A stretch of 64,000 bases of DNA from Xanthomonas sp. GPE 39 (lineage in GTDB: Bacteria > Pseudomonadota > Gammaproteobacteria > Xanthomonadales > Xanthomonadaceae). A model generated the notes under the pieces. It was given only the letters and a program-made list of their open reading frames with translations. It was not told the DNA's origin and did not search any database. The position numbers and the translations under genes are program-made. Location: contig NZ_JZHZ01000007.1 in assembly GCF_000963005.1 (NCBI RefSeq), positions 233,274 through 297,273 of the forward strand. The letters are read 5' to 3'. Each line of letters begins with the position of its first letter. Position 1 is the first letter of the stretch. Positions 47,597 to 54,462 of the stretch are shown here, one piece after another.

Positions 47597-48115
47597 GTGC
47601 GGAATTACGACCTCGAATTTCTCAAGCGCTTTTCACTGGTGATCGGCCTGCTGATGCTGATCACATTGGGGCTGATGGTGTTGGCGTTCTACTTGCAGCG
47701 GGCGATTCCGCCGGAAGTCTCGCCGGTCGCGCTCAAGCGCACCCAGGAGCGCATCGCGCCAGTCGGCGCGGTCTATGCTGGCAGCACCGGCGCTGCGGCG
47801 CAGGCCGCTGCGCAGGCGGCGGCCCTGGCCAAAGCCTCGGCGCAGGCGGCCTACGGTGGCACCACCGACGGCAAGACGATCTTCAACAACCTATGCACCG
47901 CCTGCCACACCAATGGCGTAGGCAAGGCGCCGACACTGGATCACGCGCACTGGGATGCGCGCATCGCCCAGGGCAAGCCGACGCTCTACAAGCATGCGAT
48001 CGAGGGCTACAGCGGTCCCGATGGCGGGATCATGCCGCCCAAGGGCGGCAACCCGGGGCTAACCGAGGCGCAGATCCACGCCACCGTGGATTGGATGCTG
48101 TCCAATTTGAAGTAA
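47597..48115 (+). CDS. membrane-anchored cytochrome c5 family protein
   Basis: A 172-residue protein. It starts at GTG 47597 with AGGGG before it (a GTG six codons upstream is also in frame). FSLVIGLLMLITLGLMVLAFYLQ is an uncleaved N-terminal anchor; an Ala/Gln-rich linker follows. The haem-binding CTACH is at residue ~102 and the axial Met in GIMPPKGG. This arrangement matches cytochrome c5 family proteins in respiratory chains. Electron carrier on the periplasmic side. Stand-alone gene. Confidence 0.92.
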   Translation: MRNYDLEFLKRFSLVIGLLMLITLGLMVLAFYLQRAIPPEVSPVALKRTQERIAPVGAVYAGSTGAAAQAAAQAAALAKASAQAAYGGTTDGKTIFNNLCTACHTNGVGKAPTLDHAHWDARIAQGKPTLYKHAIEGYSGPDGGIMPPKGGNPGLTEAQIHATVDWMLSNLK

Positions 48116-48125
48116 ATCTGGCGTC

Positions 48126-48455
48126 GTGTCGTGCGCCGCTGTCGGGTGTCGCATGTTTCAGCATGCAGATGCAGATCCCGCGTTACAGCAAAAGATGCTC
48201 AAACGACTGAAACTGTCGCATCTCCCCGATGGCATCGATCACAAGGCGTATTCGCTTCTGGTGGATCGTGTGCGGATCAACCTGAAGAAGCCTCAGGTCT
48301 ACGGTAGCCAGTTTCATCGGGTCGACAACACGTGGGTGCCTTACCCTATCGAGCATCCTGCCGATGTCGATCAACGGCGCCAAGCGCTAGGGTTGATGCC
48401 CTTGCGACTGTACGCGTGCGTGGTGGTCGCTGCGAATACGTACAACGGCAATTGA
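48126..48455 (+). pseudogene. fragment of a DUF6624 protein
   Basis: A 109-residue open frame directly after the cytochrome gene. The middle (AYSLLVDRVRINLKKPQVYGSQ ... VPYPIEHPADVDQRRQALGL) carries the DUF6624 features (RV..N..KPQ.YG.Q; PYPI..P..V..RR...GL.PL). Full members are larger, with a long N-terminal part that is missing here, and after GLMPLRLY the sequence turns to unrelated residues. So it is probably a 5'-truncated, 3'-frayed relic, though expression of a short protein from ATG 48156 is possible. Confidence 0.45.
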
Positions 48456-48497
48456 GACAATTGATTTGCGTTGGCGTGCGCGTTGCAGTCGTTCGGC

Positions 48498-48899
48498 TTA
48501 GGAACTGCAACGTTGCCGGTGCCGCCGCCAGTTCCACAGGTGCGCGCCGGCCAAGGCCAGACTGCCCGCGACGGTGATGGGGGTTTCGTTGTCTTTGCCG
48601 GCAAGATCGAGCGCACCGATCAGTAAGCCAGCCAGCCCCAGCACGGCCAGGGACCATAGCGGCCAGGGCAGCGGCTCATGCCGGTGCGCGCGCCACAGCG
48701 CCAGCCCGGCCAGCGGCGCGGCGATGCTGACAAACAATACATGCACCCACTCCGCTTGCGCCCAGGTGCCGAACAGCGGCAGGGCCGCCGCCAGCAACGG
48801 TAACGCCAGACAATGCAGCAGGCATAAGCCGGACAGCAGCATTGCGGATGCATCGAGGAAGGGTTGCGACAAGGATTTCACGGTCAACGGTTCGGGCAC
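48498..48899 (-). CDS. MerC-family membrane protein
   Basis: A 133-residue protein with four hydrophobic helices: MLLSGLCLLHCLALPLLAAAL, VHVLFVSIAAPLAGLAL, WSLAVLGLAGLLIGAL and TVAGSLALAGAHLW. The Cys pair in GLCLLHC on helix 1 matches the metal-binding pair of MerC. Start is GTG 48899; ATG 20 codons on would remove the first part. MerC homologues outside mer operons are often under Zur control, and here the gene diverges from a COG0523 GTPase across a Zur-box-like site. Likely metal (zinc or mercury) transport. Confidence 0.85.
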   Translation of the reverse strand: MPEPLTVKSLSQPFLDASAMLLSGLCLLHCLALPLLAAALPLFGTWAQAEWVHVLFVSIAAPLAGLALWRAHRHEPLPWPLWSLAVLGLAGLLIGALDLAGKDNETPITVAGSLALAGAHLWNWRRHRQRCSS

Positions 48900-48906
48900 G
48901 TATTGC

Positions 48907-48922
48907 GTTATAGGCTAACATT
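48907..48922. promoter_or_regulatory. Zur-box-like site between merC and cobW-type genes
   Basis: GTTATAGGCTAACATT at 48907-48922 matches 13 of 16 positions of the core GTTATAATATAACATT of the gammaproteobacterial Zur box. It sits in the 53-base divergent gap, and would place both genes under zinc repression. Confidence 0.6.
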
Positions 48923-48952
48923 CTCAGGCGCACCTGAGCGCGTCTCACGCCG

Positions 48953-50287
48953 ATGTCCGCCATGACCATGTCTGCCGTCTCCGACCGCCGTCTTCCCGTC
49001 ACCGTGCTGTCCGGCTTCCTTGGCGCCGGCAAGACCACCCTGCTCAATAACGTGCTGCGCAACCGCGAGGGGCGTCGGGTGGCGGTGATCGTCAACGATA
49101 TGAGCGAGATCAACATCGATGCGGCGCTGGTGCGCGAGGGCGGCGCCGCGCTTAGCCGCACCGAGGAAACGCTGGTCGAGTTCAGTAACGGCTGCATCTG
49201 CTGCACTCTGCGCGATGATTTGCGTCAGGAGGTGCAGCGTCTGGCCGATAGCGGTCGTTATGACTACCTGCTGATCGAATCCACCGGCATTTCCGAGCCG
49301 ATGCCAGTGGCGGCGACCTTCGCCATGCGCGATGCCGATGGGCACGGTCTGGCCGATGTCGCGCGGCTGGACACCATGCTCACTGTTGTCGATGGGGTGA
49401 GTTTCCTGCGCGATTTCGCTTCGGCCGAGCGTCTGGCTGATCGCGGTCTGCAGGCCGGTGAGGATGACGATCGTGGTCTGGTCAACCTGTTGGTGGAACA
49501 GATCGAGTTCGCCGATGTGATTGTCATCAGCAAGAGCGATCTGGCCGATACGGTCACGCTCGAACGCACCCGTGCGGTGTTGCGCGCACTCAACCGTCAG
49601 GCGCGTATCGTCGAGTCCATTCGTGGCGATGTACCGCTGGATTTAGTGCTGGAAACCGGCCGTTTCGATTTCGTGCGCGCGCAATTGGCACCGGGCTGGA
49701 TGCAGGCACTGCGCGGCGAACATGCGCCGGAAACCGAGCAATTCGATATCGGCAGCTTCGTGTATCGCGCACGGCGTCCGTTCCATCCGCTGCGCTTTGC
49801 GCAATTGACCCAGCGCGGCTTGCACGATGTGATCCGCAGCAAGGGCTTTTTCTGGCTGGCTAGCCGCATGGACTGGGTCGGCGAACTATCGATTGTCGGT
49901 CCGGCGATCCAGACCCAGGCCGCTGGCTTCTGGTACGCCGCGCGCGAGCGTGTGGACCAGGGATTGTTGGAAACCCCGTTGGTGCTGCCGCCGTCGCCGC
50001 TGGTGTACACCGAATTGGGCTGGCAACGGCAACACACCGCATGTTGGAACGCCCCGCCACCGCAGGCCGAGGACGTTGGCGATGCACGCGAATATGCCGC
50101 GCTGCGCGCCATGTGGCATCCGTTGTGGGGCGACCGCCGTCAGGAGTTGGCCGTGATCGGGGTCGGCCTGGACGAGGCGCGGGTGCGTGCCGAACTCGAT
50201 GCCTGCTTGCTCGACGATGCGGAGTTGGGTCAGGGTCCGGTGGCATGGCAGGGGCTGGACGATCCGTTTCCGGCGTGGCGTCGCTGA
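48953..50287 (+). CDS. COG0523 / CobW-family zinc-related GTPase
   Basis: A 444-residue G3E GTPase. Walker A is [15 protein letters not shown], the metal site is [10 protein letters not shown] (CxCC), [11 protein letters not shown] is the switch region, and SKSDLAD the guanine-specificity motif. The C-terminal CobW_C domain is present. The subgroup with Zur control is the zinc metallochaperone type (ZigA/YeiR-like), thought to supply zinc to proteins under starvation. Starts ATG 48953, 48962 or 48968 are all in frame. Confidence 0.9.
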   Translation: MSAMTMSAVSDRRLPVTVLSGFLGAGKTTLLNNVLRNREGRRVAVIVNDMSEINIDAALVREGGAALSRTEETLVEFSNGCICCTLRDDLRQEVQRLADSGRYDYLLIESTGISEPMPVAATFAMRDADGHGLADVARLDTMLTVVDGVSFLRDFASAERLADRGLQAGEDDDRGLVNLLVEQIEFADVIVISKSDLADTVTLERTRAVLRALNRQARIVESIRGDVPLDLVLETGRFDFVRAQLAPGWMQALRGEHAPETEQFDIGSFVYRARRPFHPLRFAQLTQRGLHDVIRSKGFFWLASRMDWVGELSIVGPAIQTQAAGFWYAARERVDQGLLETPLVLPPSPLVYTELGWQRQHTACWNAPPPQAEDVGDAREYAALRAMWHPLWGDRRQELAVIGVGLDEARVRAELDACLLDDAELGQGPVAWQGLDDPFPAWRR

Positions 50288-50422
50288 GGTCGGAGTCGGG
50301 CTTTGACACGGCACATTTTCCGTTGAGATAGCGCCCCTCACCCGCAACATCCGCTTCGGAAAAGAACGCTGCGTGCGTCATGTGCGCATGTGGTTCGCAT
50401 CCCACCTCGGTATGATGTGAGG

Positions 50423-51088
50423 ATGACATCTCCTGCTTTCCCAGTTGTTTCTGCTGTATTGACCCTGCATGGTCCGGCCGGCCCGATTGAGGCGGCCGTG
50501 GATCTGCCCGATGCCGACGTCGTCGCATTGCCAGTCACCGCGATCATTTGCCACCCGCTGTCCACCGAGGGCGGCAGCATGCACAACAAGGTGGTGACGA
50601 TGGTCGGGCGCGCGCTGCGCGAACTCGGCGTGCGGGTGGTGCGTTTCAATTTCCGCAGCGTGGGTGCTTCCGCTGGCGGTTTCGACCACGGCGTGGGCGA
50701 GCAGCAGGATCTGGCCGCCGTGGCTGCCTGGGTGCGCGCGCAGCGTCCGCACGATGCGCTGTGGCTGGCCGGTTTCAGCTTTGGTGCCTATGTGTCGCTG
50801 TGCGCCAGCGCCGCGCTGCAGCCGCAGGTGCTGATCTCGATCGCACCGCCGGTCGGGCGCTGGGATTTCGATGGTGTGGTGCCGCCGCCGCAGTGGCTGG
50901 TGATCCAGGGCGATGACGACGAAATCGTCGATCCACAGGCGGTATATGCTTGGTTGGAGACGCTGGCGTCGCCGCCACAACTGGTGCGCATGCCCGATAC
51001 CAGTCATTTCTTCCATCGCAAGCTAATCGATCTGCGCGGTGCCTTGCAGCACGCGGTCAAGGGCTGGTTGCCGGCGGCACAGGCGTGA
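50423..51088 (+). CDS. alpha/beta hydrolase, COG2945 type
   Basis: A 221-residue cytoplasmic hydrolase. ICHPLSTEGGSMHNKVV is the conserved family segment, VRFNFRSVGASAGGFDHGVGE follows, the nucleophile is GFSFGAYV, the acid in IQGDDDEIVDP and His in DTSHFFHRK. This short hydrolase family has no known substrate. ATG 50423 has GTGAGG right before it; a GTG at 50390 is less likely. Its TGA overlaps the next gene's GTG (GTGA), so the pair is coupled. Confidence 0.88.
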   Translation: MTSPAFPVVSAVLTLHGPAGPIEAAVDLPDADVVALPVTAIICHPLSTEGGSMHNKVVTMVGRALRELGVRVVRFNFRSVGASAGGFDHGVGEQQDLAAVAAWVRAQRPHDALWLAGFSFGAYVSLCASAALQPQVLISIAPPVGRWDFDGVVPPPQWLVIQGDDDEIVDPQAVYAWLETLASPPQLVRMPDTSHFFHRKLIDLRGALQHAVKGWLPAAQA

Positions 51089-52182
51089 GTGCGGAGACAA
51101 TCCCTTCGCGGCGCTACGCCGAGGGCGTGGCGCGTGGGGACTGGCTCGACGATCCGGCACAGCATGCTGCGCTGACCGAACTGGATCGTCTCCACACGGC
51201 GATCGTGGAGAGCGAGCAAGACGGCTGGCTGGACCGCATGGCGGCGTTCTGGAAGAAGCCCGAGCCGGTGCGCGGCTTGTACTTCTGGGGGGGAGTGGGG
51301 CGCGGCAAGACCTTCCTGGTCGATCTGTTCTACGACGGCTTGCCGATCGAGCGTAAGTACCGCACGCATTTCCATCGCTTCATGCGCGGTGTGCACGAGC
51401 GCCTGCGCGAGCATGCCGGGCATAGCGATCCCCTGGCCAGAATCGCGCAGGAGTGGCGCACCCGTTTGCGGGTGCTGGTGCTGGACGAATTCTTTGTGAC
51501 CGACATCGGCGATGCGATGTTGCTGGGGCGATTGCTGGAGCGCTTGTTCGCCGAGGGTGTCACCCTGGTGACCACCTCCAACACCGCGCCGCAGAATCTC
51601 TACCTCAACGGTTTGCAGCGGGCGAGCTTCCTGCCGGTCATCGCGCTGCTGCAAAAGTACTGCGTGGAGTTATACGCCGAAGGCACCGAGGACTACCGCA
51701 TGCGCGCGTTGACGCGCTCGCCGGTATATCGCACGTCGCTGGCCGAGGAGGCCGACGCATGGCTGGAACAACGCTGGAGCGAGCTGACCGGCAATGCCGA
51801 GGCGCGATGTGGCAACATCGAGATCGAAGCGCGCAAGATTCCGGTGCGCGCACGCGGCAAGAGTATCGTCTGGTTCGATTTCGCCGCGTTGTGCGAGGGG
51901 CCGCGCAGTCCGAATGACTACATCGAAATCGCGCGCGAGTTCACCACTCTCCTGCTTGGCGGCATTCCTCACTTTGGTCGCGCCAACGAAGACGCGGCAC
52001 GGCGCTTCGTCAACCTGATTGATGAGTTGTACGACCGGCATGTCAATCTGGTCTGCACAGCGCAGGATCCGCCGCCGCTGCTGTACACCGGTGAGCGCCT
52101 GGCCGGTGCGTTTGAACGCACCGCCTCGCGCCTGATCGAAATGCAGAGCGCCGAGTACCTGGCCGCCGCGCACCGCGCCTGA
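51085..52182 (+). CDS. zapE: ZapE/AFG1-type ATPase
   Basis: A 365-residue AAA-like ATPase. Walker A is GGVGRGKTFLVDLF, Walker B LVLDEFFVTDIGDAM, with SNTAPQNLYLNGLQRASFLP and VWFDFAALCEGPRS as family motifs. ZapE acts at the division site in E. coli. The chosen start is GTG 51085, overlapping the hydrolase stop; the open frame upstream to 50950 overlaps that gene. No other division genes are near. Confidence 0.93.
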   Translation: MSAETIPSRRYAEGVARGDWLDDPAQHAALTELDRLHTAIVESEQDGWLDRMAAFWKKPEPVRGLYFWGGVGRGKTFLVDLFYDGLPIERKYRTHFHRFMRGVHERLREHAGHSDPLARIAQEWRTRLRVLVLDEFFVTDIGDAMLLGRLLERLFAEGVTLVTTSNTAPQNLYLNGLQRASFLPVIALLQKYCVELYAEGTEDYRMRALTRSPVYRTSLAEEADAWLEQRWSELTGNAEARCGNIEIEARKIPVRARGKSIVWFDFAALCEGPRSPNDYIEIAREFTTLLLGGIPHFGRANEDAARRFVNLIDELYDRHVNLVCTAQDPPPLLYTGERLAGAFERTASRLIEMQSAEYLAAAHRA

Positions 52183-52241
52183 GTGCCTGCTGCGCGGCGG
52201 CATGCCGGTCGCGATGACGGGACTGCCTGCTTGGGCTGTGC

Positions 52242-52637
52242 TCAGCGCACCGCCCCGGGCGCACACAGCCCGGCGACGAAGCGTGGCATCAGTCCCGCGC
52301 CATCGATTTCTTCCAGATAGGCGGCGGCCAGGCAGCTGGCGCCGTCTCTGTCAGCGTCAGCGCAGCGCGCTGGCCCTAGGTCGCCCTCCTGTGGCAATTG
52401 CCGTTCCATGGCCTGGCGCTCTGCTGCGGGCAAGGCGTCGCGAAAGGTTTCTTCGGCATCGAGCAGGTCGGCTGGGAAGAGCCGGTTGGTCGGCACCTTC
52501 GGGCATTGGCGGCGTATTTCACGGGCCAGCGCCTCGGCACCGGGGCCGACCAGGGTGTCGCCCTCGGGTAGCGTATTGGGCTCGGTGTCAGTGGGCGCAC
52601 CGCTGAGCGCGGCCAGCAGCAGCAATGGGGCGAGCAT
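52242..52637 (-). CDS. small exported hypothetical protein
   Basis: A 131-residue protein with a short signal peptide (MLAPLLLLAALSGA). The mature part is acidic with three Cys (IRRQCPKVPTN, PARCADADRDGASCLAAAYLEE, AGLCAPG) and no recognised domain. Even Cys pairing and export suggest a periplasmic role. Convergent with zapE. Ribosome site AGGAGG is visible on the complementary strand just before the ATG. Confidence 0.75.
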   Translation of the reverse strand: MLAPLLLLAALSGAPTDTEPNTLPEGDTLVGPGAEALAREIRRQCPKVPTNRLFPADLLDAEETFRDALPAAERQAMERQLPQEGDLGPARCADADRDGASCLAAAYLEEIDGAGLMPRFVAGLCAPGAVR

Positions 52638-52752
52638 GCGATACCTCCTTGAGTATTGCCTGGCAGCATAATCCGCCTTGGCCGGTGGCGGATCTGACCC
52701 GCCGCCAGCGGCCGGCTTCAGTGACGAGTTGGTTCTCGAAAAAATATAGCTT

Positions 52753-52765
52753 GCTATTTAATAGC
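52753..52765. promoter_or_regulatory. candidate OhrR operator overlapping the ohrR promoter
   Basis: GCTATT-T-AATAGC, a 6-bp perfect inverted repeat, within an AT-rich patch (TATTTAATA) just before ohrR. A second weaker dyad CGAT-TTAAT-ATCG follows at 52769-52781. AT-rich dyads next to the start are typical of MarR/OhrR sites. The overlap with likely -10 sequences suits repression. Confidence 0.55.
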
Positions 52766-52786
52766 TAGCGATTTAATATCGTGGTC

Positions 52787-53239
52787 ATGAATCGTCCTGC
52801 TGCTGCCACCGACCTGCTCCGGCTGGACAACCAGTTGTGCTTCGCCCTGTATTCGGCCAACTTGGCCATGCACAAGCTCTATCGTGGGCTGTTGCGCACG
52901 CTCGGCCTGACTTATCCTCAGTACCTGGCGATGCTGGTGCTGTGGGAGCAGGATCAGTGCAGTGTCTCGGACATCGGCGAGCGCCTGTTCCTGGATTCGG
53001 CCACGCTGACGCCGCTGCTCAAGCGCCTGGAGGCGCTCGGCCTGCTGACTCGTCGCCGTGCCGTCGAGGACGAGCGCCGGGTGCTGGTCGCCCTGACCGA
53101 ACGCGGTCGCGCCTTGCGCGAGCAGGCGCAAGTGTTGCCGGAGCGTGTGCTGTGCGCGGTCGCCTGCGATCTGCCGCAACTGACCCGTTTGAAACACGAA
53201 CTGGAGGACATCCGCGGCAAGTTACTGGCCGCGCCTTGA
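52787..53239 (+). CDS. ohrR: organic-hydroperoxide regulator, MarR family
   Basis: A 150-residue MarR-type repressor. The reactive Cys is C18 in LDNQLCFALYSAN, with the partner Cys pair in ERVLCAVACDLP (C123/C127) expected to form the disulfide after oxidation, the Xanthomonas OhrR two-Cys type. The winged helix lies between residues ~45 and 105 (SDIGERLFLDSATLTPLLKRLEALG). ATG 52787 is used; GTG 52781 is also possible. Upstream of ohr on the same strand, 100 bases apart, as in other xanthomonads. Confidence 0.93.
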   Translation: MNRPAAATDLLRLDNQLCFALYSANLAMHKLYRGLLRTLGLTYPQYLAMLVLWEQDQCSVSDIGERLFLDSATLTPLLKRLEALGLLTRRRAVEDERRVLVALTERGRALREQAQVLPERVLCAVACDLPQLTRLKHELEDIRGKLLAAP

Positions 53240-53302
53240 GCGTTGCCTGCGTCCACTTCGCCGATTTTGTTGCGTCCTACTCTGTTCGACCCTCTCCATC
53301 CC

Positions 53303-53318
53303 CGACGCCACGGCGTCG
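53303..53318 (+). other. hairpin between ohrR and ohr
   Basis: CGACGC-CACG-GCGTCG, a perfect 6-bp stem, 21 bases upstream of the ohr ATG and before its AAGGAG site. It may mark processing of an ohrR-ohr transcript, as the bicistronic RNA in related species is reported to be cut to a stable ohr message. Confidence 0.4.
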
Positions 53319-53339
53319 ACCTTCGTAAGGAGTATCACC

Positions 53340-53771
53340 ATGGCTTCACCGACCACCATTGCTTACACCGCCACCGCCACCGCCACCGGGGGCCGCGACG
53401 GCCGCGCCGCGACCCCTGACAAAGCGTTGGACGTCAAGCTATCGACTCCGCGTGAACTGGGCGGCGCCGGCGGCGACGGCACCAACCCGGAACAACTGTT
53501 TGCGGCCGGTTATTCGGCCTGTTTCCTCGGCGCGATGAAGTTCGTCGCCGGTCAGGAGCAGCTCAAGCTGCCGGCCGAGCCGACCATCGAAGGCCAGGTC
53601 GGCATCGGCCAGATCCCCGGCGGCTTTGGCATCGCCGTGGAACTGCGCATCGCGGTGCCAGGTATGGAGCATGCGGCGCTGCAGGCGCTGGTGGACAAGG
53701 CCCATCAGGTATGCCCGTATTCCAATGCCACCCGTGGCAACATCGATGTGAATCTGGTTGTGGTCGCCTGA
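53340..53771 (+). CDS. ohr: organic hydroperoxide resistance thiol peroxidase
   Basis: A 143-residue OsmC-fold peroxidase. The two catalytic Cys are in GYSACFLGAM and HQVCPYSNATRGN, and the Arg in ATATATGGRDGR is the peroxidatic partner. It reduces organic and fatty-acid peroxides, using lipoyl thiols in known members. The AAGGAG ribosome site is well placed. Regulated by OhrR. Confidence 0.97.
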   Translation: MASPTTIAYTATATATGGRDGRAATPDKALDVKLSTPRELGGAGGDGTNPEQLFAAGYSACFLGAMKFVAGQEQLKLPAEPTIEGQVGIGQIPGGFGIAVELRIAVPGMEHAALQALVDKAHQVCPYSNATRGNIDVNLVVVA

Positions 53772-53777
53772 GTCAGC

Positions 53778-53815
53778 AGTGCCCGACCCGCCGCACGACG
53801 GCGGTGTCCGGCACT
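53778..53815 (+). terminator. hairpin after ohr
   Basis: A long stem after the ohr stop: AGTGCC / GGCACT outside and CCGCCG / CGGCGG inside, with loop CACGA. No T run, so a weak intrinsic terminator or stabilising structure. Confidence 0.5.
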
Positions 53816-54046
53816 GTGATGTCCTCTGCCCGTGGCATTGGCGCCGGGCAGAAGCGCATCCCCCGCAGCGGGCGGCCATCGGCCGCCCGTTTGCGTTGTG
53901 CCGACAGCCCGCCGCCCCCCCCGTTTTGGCCGCGCGCCTTGGTTGTTTCACAAGGCCATCACGGCCTCGATCCCGGTGATGGAGGCCGGTTGCGTAGGCA
54001 AACCATTGGCGGGCTTAGCTTTTCGTGATTACACCTACATTTAGCG

Positions 54047-54075
54047 TTGACGCCACTATGACACCCCACTATCTT
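54047..54075 (+). promoter_or_regulatory. sigma-70 type promoter of the nrdAB operon
   Basis: TTGACG (54047-54052), 17-base spacer, TATCTT (54070-54075). The predicted start (~54082) falls exactly at the 5' edge of the cobalamin riboswitch. This is the best promoter match in the window. Confidence 0.7.
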
Positions 54076-54081
54076 GGGGTT

Positions 54082-54275
54082 GTCGGTTCCTGAGGCATCT
54101 CGCCTCGGGATCAAAAGGGAAGCCGGTATGGCGTGTGAGCGCCAACGCCGGTGCTGTGCCGCCGCGGTCATTGGGAACGAACCTTCACTGCCCGGGGCTT
54201 ACGCCTTGGCGGGCGAGGGGCTCGGAACTGCCTAGTAGCCGCGGTCTATCAGCCCGAAGACCTGCCGACAGCCGC
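54082..54275 (+). promoter_or_regulatory. cobalamin (vitamin B12) riboswitch upstream of nrdA
   Basis: The conserved landmarks occur in order: TCGGTTCC (54083), AAAAGGGAAGCCGGT (54113-54127), GCCGCGGTCATTGGGAACG (~54162-54182), and the B12 box AGCCCGAAGACCTGCCGAC (54251-54269). Length and spacing fit the B12 element. A further ~190-base leader to the nrdA ribosome site could hold the expression platform. Cobalamin binding would shut off the class I reductase when a B12-dependent class II enzyme can replace it. Confidence 0.85.
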
Positions 54276-54462
54276 GTGAAGCACACCGCGTGGCGCCGAC
54301 CTTGTGTCTCCGGGGGGAGATCTTGGTGACGCAGATGACCGCTCGCAGGCCCCGCCTGTGCTGCTGGTTTTCCGTGACACCGCATCACCTTCGCCGATTC
54401 GGTCGGACCGCTGCCTGAGGGGGGGGCGGGTGGTTGTGTGCATAACGCTTGGAGAGATTTTC

